Assembly (NCBI GenBank): GCA_003558335.1
Contig: PWMA01000158.1
Location: forward strand, 1-8,360
DNA length: 8,360 bases
Origin: Candidatus Methanofastidiosia archaeon
Lineage (GTDB): Archaea > Methanobacteriota_B > Thermococci > Methanofastidiosales > Methanofastidiosaceae
Reading direction: 5' to 3'
Positions 1-6,442 of this stretch are shown piece by piece (within the stretch, counting starts at the first letter, position 1; every line of letters begins with the position of its first letter). The notes under the pieces are model-generated. The model saw nothing but the letters and a program-made list of their open reading frames with translations, had not been told where the DNA came from and searched no databases. The position numbers and the translations under genes were made by a program.

Positions 1-17
1 CCTATGTTTTTCTCCAA

Positions 18-33
18 TATCGTATTTACGATA
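18..33. promoter_or_regulatory. Inverted repeat upstream of the PadR gene (possible operator)
   Basis: The arms TATCGT and ACGATA are perfect reverse complements separated by ATTT. The repeat lies just upstream of a TATA-like stretch (about 38-45) in the promoter region of the PadR-family gene. PadR regulators commonly bind inverted repeats in their own promoters, so autoregulation is a reasonable inference, but no binding is shown. Confidence 0.35.
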
Positions 34-49
34 ACAGTTTATATGTCTT

Positions 50-76
50 TCGGTTAACCGATATACCTATATACTT
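50..76 (+). promoter_or_regulatory. PadR gene promoter: 12-base palindrome plus TATA box
   Basis: TCGGTTAACCGA at 50-61 is a perfect 12-base palindrome. It is followed by a TATA-like element, CTATATACTT, at 67-76. An archaeal start site about 25-30 bases further on falls near 96-104, so the mRNA would be leaderless or nearly so, which fits the absence of a Shine-Dalgarno before the ATG at 104. A weaker 4-base inverted pair, ACTC/GAGT, flanks a T-run at 80-92. The palindrome abuts the TATA box, where a bound repressor would block TBP/TFB. Confidence 0.5.
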
Positions 77-103
77 TGAACTCTTTTTGAGTATAAGATA
101 TAC

Positions 104-427
104 ATGTGCGGACACACTCACTGTAAAATGAAGGGATTCCTGTCTTTTTTGATACTGTGGATGTTAAAAAACAAAAAAATGACAGGATCTGAAATTACTG
201 ATGAAATGGAAAAAAGGAAGGGCCGTAGATTTAGTCCTGGTACCATATATCCAGTTTTAAAAAAACTTAAGGATAGTGGACTTATTATAGATGATGAAGA
301 GAAAAAATACTCTCTTACTGAAAATGGAGAAAAGGAGCTAAATATACATATAGAGAACTTCTTTAGAATATTCTGGGATTTAGAAGAAATGCGAAAACAC
401 TGCAAATGTCATGAGCATAGAAAATAA
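104..427 (+). CDS. PadR-family winged-helix transcriptional regulator with Cys/His-rich ends
   Basis: This 107-residue protein fits the short PadR class. A winged helix-turn-helix covers about residues 12-75. The family hallmark is at residues 44-56, SPGTIYPVLKKLK, where the recognition helix leads to a short wing (62-72). A helix follows at about 74-97, the usual dimerisation element. The first residues carry C2, H4, H6 and C7, and the tail carries H99, C100, C102, H103 and H105. In a dimer these could form a metal or thiol-sensing site, but that is inference. The ATG at 104 lies where transcription should begin, so translation is probably leaderless. The gene converges on the flavoprotein gene with 8 bases between stops. 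Its target is unknown; the palindromes in its own promoter make autoregulation likely. Confidence 0.88.
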   Translation: MCGHTHCKMKGFLSFLILWMLKNKKMTGSEITDEMEKRKGRRFSPGTIYPVLKKLKDSGLIIDDEEKKYSLTENGEKELNIHIENFFRIFWDLEEMRKHCKCHEHRK

Positions 428-435
428 TAAAAAAA
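421..435 (-). terminator. T-tract terminator of the flavoprotein gene
   Basis: Read on the minus strand, the bases just past the flavoprotein stop codon form a T-rich run (a 7-base T run, then TATTATTTT) with no stable hairpin. This is the usual form of archaeal intrinsic termination. It overlaps the 3' end of the convergent PadR gene. Confidence 0.4.
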
Positions 436-1818
436 TTAAGTTGTGTTGTCCATTGATTCTGGAAGTTCAAATTTATCTCTAGTAATACCTATCAATTTAC
501 GAGCTGCGATTGTCAAGGGATCTATAACACTAGATATAGGCGGGACATATGATGTTTCAATCAATGCAAGTTGATGTGCCGTTACACCCCTGGATATCAT
601 ATATGACATTGAGTCAATTCTTCCTTTAACGCCTTCTTTGGATATTATCTGTGAGCCAATTAATCTATAGCTTTTATCAACTAGTATCTTAACGGTTATT
701 ATCTCTCCTTTGGGGAAATATCTAGCCCTGGTAAGACCATATGCCCTTGATTCTTTTGGAATAATCCCGTTTTCAATAGCTCTTTTTGAGTTTGCTCCCA
801 CGGCCCCAATTTCTAATTCACCGATAATTGAAACTCCTGGACTCACAATTGGAGCATATACTGAGTTTGTTCCAAGTATATTTTCTGCAACGACAAGTGC
901 TTGCCTTACTGCACTTGAGCCTAAAAAACTTAAAGAAGGTCTAAATGTAACGCCATCAATTACCTCTACACAGTTGCCACAAGCAAATACATTTGGGATA
1001 AATTTTCCATTCTTTCTTACTCTAAGGCAAGCATCTGTTATAATTCCCCCAGTAACACCTCTTTCTATTCCCGATTCGACAGCTACCTCAACGTTTGGTC
1101 TAACTCCGACAGAAACTAAAACCATATCTGTTTTTATCTCACCCTCAGTTGTAACAACCTTAGAGACTTTTCCTTTTTCTCCCTCAAATGCAGTTACTTC
1201 TGCATTTTTGAATATCGTGACACCGTTTGATTCAAGGTATTCTTCTACTATAGACGCCATGTCTGGATCAAGAATAGAGCTCATAATCTGTGGATTTCTT
1301 TCTATAATCATAACATCTTTGTTTCTTTTTCTAAAAGCATAGGCCATCTCTAAACCTATGGCCCCCGCTCCGACTATAACAATAGAATTTGATTCTTTTA
1401 ATGCCCTCTCAACTTCAATTGCTTCTTCAAGAGAGTACATAAGGTAAATCCCATCTAATCCTATGCCTTTTATATTTGGAACAAAAGGTTTTACTCCTGT
1501 CGCAATAACTAAAGTATCGTAGTTAAACTCTCCTTTGTTTGTTGTTACAATCTGTTTTTCAGTGTCGATATGCTCAGCTTTTGTATTAGTTTTTATATCA
1601 ATATTCATATCTTTGTAGTGTTTGGGACCTCTCATTATGAGATTTTCAAAAGATTTTATCATGCCAGAGACAACAAAGGGTATTCCGCAAGGACTATAAG
1701 AGTAATAGTTTCTATCTGTTATAACAGTAATATCAAAGTCTTTCGTTTCTTTTCTAATTTGAGATGCCACAGGTAATCCTGCAGGACCTGCTCCAATTAT
1801 GACAAGTTTTTTATTCAT
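436..1818 (-). CDS. FAD-dependent NADH oxidase / CoA-disulfide reductase family protein
   Basis: This 460-residue protein has the full length of the pyridine nucleotide-disulfide oxidoreductase group with a single active cysteine. An FAD-binding Rossmann motif, GAGPAG, spans residues 9-14. C44, in SPCGIP, matches the redox-active cysteine of CoA-disulfide reductases and NADH oxidases. ATG at 106-108 is the conserved strand linking the domains, and a second Rossmann motif, GAGAIG (150-155), binds NAD(P)H. A C-terminal dimerisation domain follows, with the family YVPP segment at 424-427. The usual GD pair contacting the flavin ribityl is here G281-N282. Members reduce O2, CoA disulfides, polysulfide or elemental sulfur; sequence alone does not choose among these, though oxidative or sulfur-stress defence is plausible. 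AGAGG at 1826-1830 is a suitable ribosome site 7 bases before the ATG. Confidence 0.88.
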   Translation of the reverse strand: MNKKLVIIGAGPAGLPVASQIRKETKDFDITVITDRNYYSYSPCGIPFVVSGMIKSFENLIMRGPKHYKDMNIDIKTNTKAEHIDTEKQIVTTNKGEFNYDTLVIATGVKPFVPNIKGIGLDGIYLMYSLEEAIEVERALKESNSIVIVGAGAIGLEMAYAFRKRNKDVMIIERNPQIMSSILDPDMASIVEEYLESNGVTIFKNAEVTAFEGEKGKVSKVVTTEGEIKTDMVLVSVGVRPNVEVAVESGIERGVTGGIITDACLRVRKNGKFIPNVFACGNCVEVIDGVTFRPSLSFLGSSAVRQALVVAENILGTNSVYAPIVSPGVSIIGELEIGAVGANSKRAIENGIIPKESRAYGLTRARYFPKGEIITVKILVDKSYRLIGSQIISKEGVKGRIDSMSYMISRGVTAHQLALIETSYVPPISSVIDPLTIAARKLIGITRDKFELPESMDNTT

Positions 1819-1825
1819 TTTAAGT

Positions 1826-1866
1826 CCTCTTAAGAAAATATGAATTATTTTTTTAAGATATAAAAT
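1826..1866 (-). promoter_or_regulatory. Promoter and ribosome site of the flavoprotein gene
   Basis: On the minus strand a TATA-like ATTTTATATC lies at 1857-1866, about 40 bases before the ATG, followed by the Shine-Dalgarno AGAGG at 1826-1830. The flavoprotein can therefore be transcribed on its own, although it may also be read through from the winged-helix gene 60 bases upstream. Confidence 0.4.
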
Positions 1867-1878
1867 TTACGGAAGCTT

Positions 1879-2490
1879 TTAAATAAAAGATTCTATGACA
1901 TAAACTAATCCTCTAAAAGCTCTCTCTTCATCTTCAGCACTTGATATGATAACAACGTCATTGTTTTTAGGGCTAAATTTATCAAGAAGCTCTGTTTCCA
2001 ATTCTTTTTTTAAATTTAGCTTTATTGTAGGAATTTTAATTTCTGGTTTTGTTTCCGGAAGTGTAAAATGATTATCTTTGAATATTAATGTAATTGCTGA
2101 TCTTGCTCCCCCAAAGACTGCACTGTCTCTTTGGTCCATTCCATCATTTATTTTTGATGCAGCTTCTTTTATGATCGCCCCATAGTTTTGATTGTTTAGA
2201 GTAAGGTCTTTAGCATTAACTTTTACTGGTACTTGAAATTGTATAGATTTTTCAAGAAACTTCATTCCTTTGTCTGTGAGCTTGTGACCATTTCTTGAAG
2301 AAGTTATATATCCCATATCTTTTAACTTTGAAAGGATAGATCTGATACTTGCTTCATTTAAAAAAATTCTTTTTGAAAGAAGTTTTCTTCCGATACTCTC
2401 TTCATTGCTGATGATTTTTAGTGCAATTATTATGTCAGCATTTGTATAATTTGCCTGTGGAATTGTCTTCCTTTCAAACATATTCATCAT
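1879..2490 (-). CDS. Archaeal winged-helix protein, DUF4443-like (putative regulator)
   Basis: The 203-residue product begins with a winged-helix domain at about residues 18-82. Its recognition helix NEASIRSILSKLKDMGYI and wing ending GHKLTDKG are typical of archaeal transcription regulators. The C-terminal half (about 95-203) is a mixed alpha/beta domain with an AVFGGARSAITLIF segment (124-137) and a closing NNDVVIISSAEDEERA segment (176-191). This arrangement resembles archaeal DUF4443 proteins, whose ligand is unknown. The C-terminal part could be a ligand-sensing domain. It lies upstream of and in the same direction as the flavoprotein. Three ATGs are possible; the first (2490) gives the length used here. 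The TATA-like element at 2501-2510 would place the start site near 2481, making the third ATG (codon 4) a possible leaderless start. The family assignment is from memory and moderately sure. Confidence 0.72.
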   Translation of the reverse strand: MMNMFERKTIPQANYTNADIIIALKIISNEESIGRKLLSKRIFLNEASIRSILSKLKDMGYITSSRNGHKLTDKGMKFLEKSIQFQVPVKVNAKDLTLNNQNYGAIIKEAASKINDGMDQRDSAVFGGARSAITLIFKDNHFTLPETKPEIKIPTIKLNLKKELETELLDKFSPKNNDVVIISSAEDEERAFRGLVYVIESFI

Positions 2491-2500
2491 TTAATTAATT

Positions 2501-2510
2501 AATATATATT
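2501..2510 (-). promoter_or_regulatory. TATA box of the winged-helix gene
   Basis: AATATATATT, followed on the minus strand by the repeated TTAATTAATTAA, lies just before the gene's first ATG. No Shine-Dalgarno is seen, consistent with leaderless translation. The GGATGG inverted repeat found at the ECF and RuBisCO promoters is absent here. Confidence 0.35.
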
Positions 2511-2524
2511 GTTTTTGTTTTTTT

Positions 2525-2543
2525 AATAAAAATAAAAAATTTA
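2525..2543 (-). terminator. T-tract terminator of the DUF4430 lipoprotein gene
   Basis: On the minus strand, about 90 bases after the lipoprotein stop, there is a run of T-tracts (a 6-base T run, A, a 5-base T run). No clear hairpin precedes it. This fits archaeal T-tract termination and separates the lipoprotein from the winged-helix gene downstream. Confidence 0.35.
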
Positions 2544-2615
2544 GTTAAGTAGTCTGATTTAATGTGAGTATTATCTGTAGTTATTTTCTTTCGTCGCTAT
2601 ACTATAGTCCCCTAT

Positions 2616-2633
2616 AAGTTCTGCAAATTCTCC
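2616..2633. repeat. 18-base direct repeat, copy outside the lipoprotein gene
   Basis: AAGTTCTGCAAATTCTCC is found here and again exactly at 2701-2718, inside the lipoprotein gene. On the minus strand both copies encode Gly-Glu-Phe-Ala-Glu-Leu. This copy lies just beyond the stop codon, in the +1 frame, and that frame stays open for about 22 codons. It may be a remnant of a partial tandem duplication of the gene's 3' end. Confidence 0.6.
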
Positions 2634-2634
2634 T

Positions 2635-3042
2635 TTATTCAAACTTAGAATATTTCCATTCTATCATCATATCGTCAGTCACTGTAATATCTGCAATTCC
2701 AAGTTCTGCAAATTCTCCATTAATAGTATATGTCCAATATATTCCAGCAGACTCTCTTTGAGCAACACCCTCGATAGAAGTTATGAAAATTCCCCAAGAG
2801 CTTACTTCGTAATCAAATATCATGCCTGAGGCCTCCATTGCTTCAAATACAGTAGAATCTTTTGGAACTTTTACATCGTACCATTCTTTAGTAACATCGT
2901 CACCAAAATCAGCTATAATATTCACTGAAACTTCGTCAGTCTCAGTTGAGGAGTCAAGTCCTTCCTCTTGTGCACACCCTGAAAACGCTATTATCAAAAA
3001 TACTAAAATAAATGTTAGTCCAAGACCTATTTTTTTTCTCAT
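2635..3042 (-). CDS. DUF4430 (transcobalamin-like) surface lipoprotein
   Basis: This 135-residue protein begins with a lipoprotein signal: positive residues RKK, a hydrophobic core at about 5-20, and a lipobox FSGC whose C23 would be lipidated. An acidic, Ser/Thr-rich linker (about 25-37) leads into a beta-rich domain at about 38-131. The features IYWTYTINGEFA (101-112) and MIEWKY (126-131) are characteristic of DUF4430, the fold shared with the C-terminal domain of transcobalamin and intrinsic factor. It would sit outside the membrane, where it could capture a substrate. The gene is divergent from the ECF importer operon, with a palindromic operator-like site between them, which suggests a receptor for that importer. 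Cobalamin or another corrinoid is the leading guess from the family, but DUF4430 proteins are not all proven to bind it. AGGAGGTA at 3047-3054 fixes the start. Confidence 0.82.
   Translation of the reverse strand: MRKKIGLGLTFILVFLIIAFSGCAQEEGLDSSTETDEVSVNIIADFGDDVTKEWYDVKVPKDSTVFEAMEASGMIFDYEVSSWGIFITSIEGVAQRESAGIYWTYTINGEFAELGIADITVTDDMMIEWKYSKFE
2701..2718. repeat. 18-base direct repeat, copy inside the lipoprotein gene
   Basis: This copy is identical to 2616-2633. On the minus strand it encodes the GEFAEL part of the DUF4430 domain at about residues 109-114. Confidence 0.6.
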
Positions 3043-3046
3043 AAAA

Positions 3047-3054
3047 TACCTCCT
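3047..3054 (-). promoter_or_regulatory. Strong ribosome binding site of the lipoprotein gene
   Basis: AGGAGGTA on the minus strand lies 4 bases before the ATG ending at 3042. It shows that this gene has a leader. A TATA-like CATATACCA at 3082-3090 on the same strand is well placed for a start near 3060 and overlaps one arm of the palindrome at 3085-3111. Confidence 0.6.
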
Positions 3055-3084
3055 TTATATACAATTTTTCCAATTTAATATTGG

Positions 3085-3111
3085 TATATGGATGGTGTAG
3101 CCATCCATATA
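3085..3111. promoter_or_regulatory. Perfect inverted repeat (operator 1) between the lipoprotein and ECF operon
   Basis: Arms TATATGGATGG (3085-3095) and CCATCCATATA (3101-3111) are perfect 11-base reverse complements around the core TGTAG. The right arm runs directly into the TATA box of the ECF operon, and the left arm overlaps the likely TATA of the divergent lipoprotein gene. One protein bound here could therefore control both directions. Nearly the same block occurs upstream of the RuBisCO TATA box (6815-6839), and an inverted shorter copy lies at 3153-3169. Recurrence beside two unrelated promoters favours an operator over a chance hairpin. Confidence 0.72.
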
Positions 3112-3116
3112 TATAC
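3106..3116 (+). promoter_or_regulatory. TATA box of the ECF importer operon
   Basis: CATATATATAC is followed by CTTTTCGG and a T-run. A start site 25-30 bases on would fall at about 3135-3142. The RuBisCO promoter has the same order: operator, TATATA, then CTTTTCG. Confidence 0.6.
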
Positions 3117-3152
3117 TTTTCGGTTTTTTTATTAGAAAACGTTAAATAATAA

Positions 3153-3169
3153 GGATGGCTACACCATCC
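3153..3169. promoter_or_regulatory. Inverted copy of the operator at the 5' end of the ecfT transcript (operator 2)
   Basis: GGATGG, CTACA, CCATCC is the reverse complement of the centre of operator 1. It lies just after the expected transcription start, so it could act as a second DNA site for cooperative or looped repression, or as an RNA hairpin near the ribosome site of ecfT. It contains an in-frame ATG at 3155 that gives a longer, less likely start for ecfT. Confidence 0.6.
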
Positions 3170-3178
3170 AGGGATAAA

Positions 3179-4105
3179 ATGCTAGAGCTAACCTATAAAA
3201 GAAAGAGATCAGTATTTCATGATTCGTCAGCATTTTTCAAATTAACATGGCTATTTTCCATTATTATAATTTCTATCGTCTTTGAGCATCCAATTATCCT
3301 TTCTATATTATTTCTCTCCTCACTCTCTATGGCCATAATATCAAAAATTTTTTCTGAATGGAAAAATGTAATGAAGCTTGTTATATTCTTTACCCCTTTT
3401 GTATTTTTGTTTAATATAGTTGTAAATGCAAATGGGAGAACTGTTCTATGGCAGCTGGATTATATAATTCCTGTCTTTGGCATACTTAACGTAACTTTAG
3501 AACAGCTTGCATTTTCACTTACAATGGTTATTAGACTGGCTGCAATTCTAGGGGTTTTTGCAGTATTAAATCTCACTGCAGATCCAGATGATCTTTTGGC
3601 AGCTGTAACTAAATTAAAACTGCCTTATAGATCTGTTGTCGTAACTTCACTATCTACAAAGTTTATCCCTACTCTGTTTTCTGATTTGAACAATATCCAT
3701 GAGGCTCAAAGGTCAAGAGGTGTTGACTTCTCAAATGGAACTTTACGTGAGAGAGTAAAAAAACATGGGGCCGTCTTCTTTCCTTTGCTTTCAAAAGGTC
3801 TTGATAGGAGTGTTCAAATCGCTGAGTCAATGGAAACAAGAGGATTTGGAAGGTATAAAAACAGAAGTTTTTATAAAGATATTAAAATTTCAAGCTCAGA
3901 TCTAATAATGATAATAGTTTCTCTAGCTCCTCTAATTCTATCGATTTATATGATTTCTCAAGGGATAGGCTCCTTTAGATTTTATCAAAGTATGGATCCA
4001 CTCATAAAAACTAACTCAGAAGCGTTTTATATTGTCTCAATTCTATTTGTTCATATATTGCTTTTACCTCTATTAAAAATTAAAGGGATGGTTACATATG
4101 ATTGA
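3179..4105 (+). CDS. ecfT: ECF transporter transmembrane component EcfT
   Basis: This is the membrane scaffold that couples the ATPases to the S component in ECF-type vitamin or metal importers. From the ATG at 3179 it has 308 residues; an in-frame ATG at 3155 adds 8. The later start is preferred because the earlier ATG lies within the operator-like repeat with no spaced ribosome site, while AGGG stands before 3179. Counting from 3155, hydrophobic segments lie at about 33-63, 73-90, 103-115, 118-140, 250-270 and 290-308. The two cytoplasmic coupling motifs of EcfT, normally Ala-Arg-Gly, appear as SRG (187-189, in EAQRSRGVDF) and TRG (228-230, in ESMETRGFG); their arginines contact the ATPases. 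The stop overlaps the start of ecfA by 8 bases, showing tight translational coupling. This is a dedicated (group I-like) arrangement, with all parts in one operon. Confidence 0.9.
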   Translation: MLELTYKRKRSVFHDSSAFFKLTWLFSIIIISIVFEHPIILSILFLSSLSMAIISKIFSEWKNVMKLVIFFTPFVFLFNIVVNANGRTVLWQLDYIIPVFGILNVTLEQLAFSLTMVIRLAAILGVFAVLNLTADPDDLLAAVTKLKLPYRSVVVTSLSTKFIPTLFSDLNNIHEAQRSRGVDFSNGTLRERVKKHGAVFFPLLSKGLDRSVQIAESMETRGFGRYKNRSFYKDIKISSSDLIMIIVSLAPLILSIYMISQGIGSFRFYQSMDPLIKTNSEAFYIVSILFVHILLLPLLKIKGMVTYD

Positions 4106-5750
4106 GTTCAATGACTTTTCTTTTTACTATCCCAATTCAAATATGCCCGCTCTAGACAAAATAAATGTTACCGTAGAAGAAGGAGAGTTTCTTTTAGTAA
4201 CTGGCCCTTCTGGTGGAGGTAAATCAACATTTCTTAGAGCAATAAACGGAATTGTTCCTAACTTTTATGGGGGAAAGATCGGTGGAGAAGTAATAGTGAA
4301 AGGAAAAAATGCTTCAAAAACTTCTACAAATAAAATGTCTGAAATAGTAGGTATGGTATTTCAGGATCCAGAAAATCAGCTTGTAACAAGCCAAGTCGAA
4401 AGGGAAGTTGCTTTTGGTATGGAAAATCTATGTTTTCCTAAATACTTGATGAACAAAAGGGTAGAGGAAGCTCTTGATGCAGTAAATATTTCAAATTTAA
4501 GAGAAAGATCTATTTCAGAGTTATCAGGTGGCCAAAAACAAAAAGTAGCTATATCCTCTGCCTTAGCCACCCATCCAGACATACTATTACTTGATGAGCC
4601 AACTTCAGAGTTGGATCCTGGAAGTGCAGAAGGAGTACTAAACGTCATAGAAAAAATAAATGATGAGTTAGGCCTTACAATACTTCTTGTAGAGCATAGA
4701 TTAGAGCGCGTTATGCATCATGTTGATAGAATGTTAATGATTGATGGGGGCAAATTAATTTATGATGGAAGTCCCAGAAAAATAAAGTCAGAATATGTTA
4801 AAAACTGGAAAGTTGGACTACCCCCCGTTACAAGACTCTCTCTAAAATTTGAGGACAAAATAAGAAATAACGGTATGCCTCTAACAGTTAAAGAAGCTCG
4901 ATTGTCCTTGAAAAAAGTACTTAGTAATCCTAAGAAAAAGATTTCTTGGGAAAAGAAAGAAAGTACTGGAAAGATATGCTTATCTATGGAAAATATATTC
5001 TTTTCCTATGACTCACAAAAAGATGTTTTAAAAAATATATCTCTAAATGTTTATGAAGGAGATATGATAGCAATTATGGGAAAAAATGCAAGCGGGAAAA
5101 CTACCCTTGTAAAGCTGATGAACGGACTAGTAAAACAGAGAAGGGGAAAAGTACTTTTATTTGGTAAAAAAATTAATGAGCACACATTAAGCGAACTTAT
5201 CCAAAAAGTTGGGATTGTTTTTCAAGATCCAAATCTACATCTTTTCAATGATACAGTTGAAGAAGAAGTTTCATTTGTTTTGAGAAATCTAAATGTTAGT
5301 GAGGATTTAATCGCAAAGAAGGTAGAAGAAATATTAAAGAAATTTAAGATTTATGATTACAGAAAAAGTTATCCTCATGATCTCTCTGGTGGACAAAGAC
5401 AAAGGGTAGCGATTGCTTCTGTTTTAGTTTCTGAGCCAGAGATTCTAATTCTAGACGAGCCAACAAGAGGTATGGACTATTATCTTAAAAAAGAGTTGAT
5501 TTCATATTTAAAGGAAAAGTCAAAAACTGCAATCATGGTAACTCACGATATTGAAACAGCAGCAGAGTTTGCAGATCGAGTAGTTTTACTAAGCGAAGGT
5601 AAAATCGTTTCTGATGGTAATAAAAGAGATGTTCTTTCAAATGCTCTTTTGTTTTCCCCGCAGATTAATAGATTGATACAGCCATATTCAAAGTATGGAA
5701 TATCTGATGACTCGTTGACAGTTGAGGAAGTTTTAGAGGTGACGTTATGA
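4098..5750 (+). CDS. ecfA: ECF transporter ATPase, two nucleotide-binding domains fused (EcfA1-EcfA2)
   Basis: This 550-residue protein joins two ABC ATPase domains that are separate in many bacteria. The first has Walker A GPSGGGKST (36-44), Q-loop Q89, signature LSGGQ (142-146), Walker B ending LLLDEP (163-168) and H-loop H200. A linker of about 60 residues follows (about 230-292). The second has Walker A GKNASGKTT (328-336), Q376, LSGGQ (429-433), LDEP (452-455) and H483. Every catalytic element is intact, so both composite ATP sites should work. ATP hydrolysis would drive tilting of the S component through the EcfT coupling helices. The gene overlaps ecfT by 8 bases and the S-component gene by 4, so all three are made together. 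Fused double ATPases of this group are common in archaea. Confidence 0.92.
   Translation: MIEFNDFSFYYPNSNMPALDKINVTVEEGEFLLVTGPSGGGKSTFLRAINGIVPNFYGGKIGGEVIVKGKNASKTSTNKMSEIVGMVFQDPENQLVTSQVEREVAFGMENLCFPKYLMNKRVEEALDAVNISNLRERSISELSGGQKQKVAISSALATHPDILLLDEPTSELDPGSAEGVLNVIEKINDELGLTILLVEHRLERVMHHVDRMLMIDGGKLIYDGSPRKIKSEYVKNWKVGLPPVTRLSLKFEDKIRNNGMPLTVKEARLSLKKVLSNPKKKISWEKKESTGKICLSMENIFFSYDSQKDVLKNISLNVYEGDMIAIMGKNASGKTTLVKLMNGLVKQRRGKVLLFGKKINEHTLSELIQKVGIVFQDPNLHLFNDTVEEEVSFVLRNLNVSEDLIAKKVEEILKKFKIYDYRKSYPHDLSGGQRQRVAIASVLVSEPEILILDEPTRGMDYYLKKELISYLKEKSKTAIMVTHDIETAAEFADRVVLLSEGKIVSDGNKRDVLSNALLFSPQINRLIQPYSKYGISDDSLTVEEVLEVTL
5736..5742 (+). promoter_or_regulatory. Ribosome binding site of the S-component gene
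   Basis: GAGGTGA lies inside the end of ecfA, 4 bases before the ATG at 5747. That ATG overlaps the ecfA stop as ATGA. The strong site supports this start and efficient re-initiation. Confidence 0.65.
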
Positions 5751-6442
5751 AACCTAAGGATATCTTTCCGCTTCTATTTGTTTTGATAGGTGTGATACTT
5801 TTTGGAGGTGGATTAATATTTGATGAATCCAGGCTTATTGTTAGACTCTGGCCCTACCAAGTCATAGCTCTTTTCATTCTTTTAATCGTAGCTTTCATAT
5901 ACCAATTTGAAAGAGAGGAGTTTAGCACAAAACAGCTTACATTGATAGCAATGATTTCTGGCATCTCTGCTGTTTTAAGAATCCCATTTTCTAATTTTCA
6001 GGGTATACAACCCTGCACAACTCTCATTATATGTTCTGGTTTTGTTTTTGGACCTATTGCTGGATTTTTTGTAGGTGCACTAACCCCCTTTGTTTCAAAC
6101 TTTTTTTTAGGACATGGCCCTTGGACACCTCTGCAGATGATAGGATGGGGTTTGCCTGGTCTTACGGCAGGATATTTGGGAAGAACTCAAATTAATTTTA
6201 AGGTAGTTATACTATTTGCTATTGTTTGGGGGTTTCTCTATGGGTGGATAATGAATATATGGCATTTCGCATTCTTTGTTAAACCCCATACATTTGAAAC
6301 ATTTATTAGAACATACATCTTAAGTATAGGGTGGGACGTGACTCATGCTTTTGGAAATGCATTGTTTATGGGGATAATCGGTGAGAGGACAATTAGGATT
6401 TTAACACGATACAAAGAAAGATTTACAATTGAAAGAGTATAG
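5747..6442 (+). CDS. ECF transporter S component (substrate-binding membrane protein)
   Basis: This 231-residue, highly hydrophobic protein is in the position of the S component, which gives an ECF importer its specificity. Two N-terminal membrane segments (about 6-25 and 35-54) precede a core with segments near 62-80, 92-120, 129-146, 152-177 and 188-213. Family features are TLIICSGFVFGPIAGFFVGAL (92-112) followed by SNFFLGHGPWTP (117-128). A small-residue face, AMISGISA (68-75), could pack against EcfT. The GPWTP signature resembles S components predicted to carry cobalamin or its precursors, and the nearby DUF4430 lipoprotein points the same way, but the substrate cannot be read from the sequence. 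Other small cofactors or nucleobases are alternatives. The stop is directly adjacent to the stop of a convergent small gene. Confidence 0.82.
   Translation: MKPKDIFPLLFVLIGVILFGGGLIFDESRLIVRLWPYQVIALFILLIVAFIYQFEREEFSTKQLTLIAMISGISAVLRIPFSNFQGIQPCTTLIICSGFVFGPIAGFFVGALTPFVSNFFLGHGPWTPLQMIGWGLPGLTAGYLGRTQINFKVVILFAIVWGFLYGWIMNIWHFAFFVKPHTFETFIRTYILSIGWDVTHAFGNALFMGIIGERTIRILTRYKERFTIERV

Noticed and set aside
104..427. The PadR protein as the regulator of the GGATGG operator
   Set aside because: Its own promoter carries different palindromes (TATCGT/ACGATA and TCGGTTAACCGA) and no GGATGG copy, so there is no sequence support.
710..1342. Open frame of 210 codons on the plus strand inside the flavoprotein gene
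   Set aside because: It lies wholly antisense to a complete, motif-bearing flavoprotein gene and its translation has no recognisable domain; it is a frame shadow.
3085..3111. A cobalamin or other riboswitch upstream of the ECF operon
   Set aside because: The leader between the expected start and ecfT is only about 40 bases, far too short for a cobalamin riboswitch, and the main palindrome is upstream of the TATA box and so not transcribed with ecfT.
3085..3169. Pair of GGATGG/CCATCC repeats as a CRISPR array or insertion-sequence ends
   Set aside because: There are only two copies here, in opposite orientation, with a promoter rather than a spacer or transposase between them, and the third copy occupies the same place relative to a TATA box.
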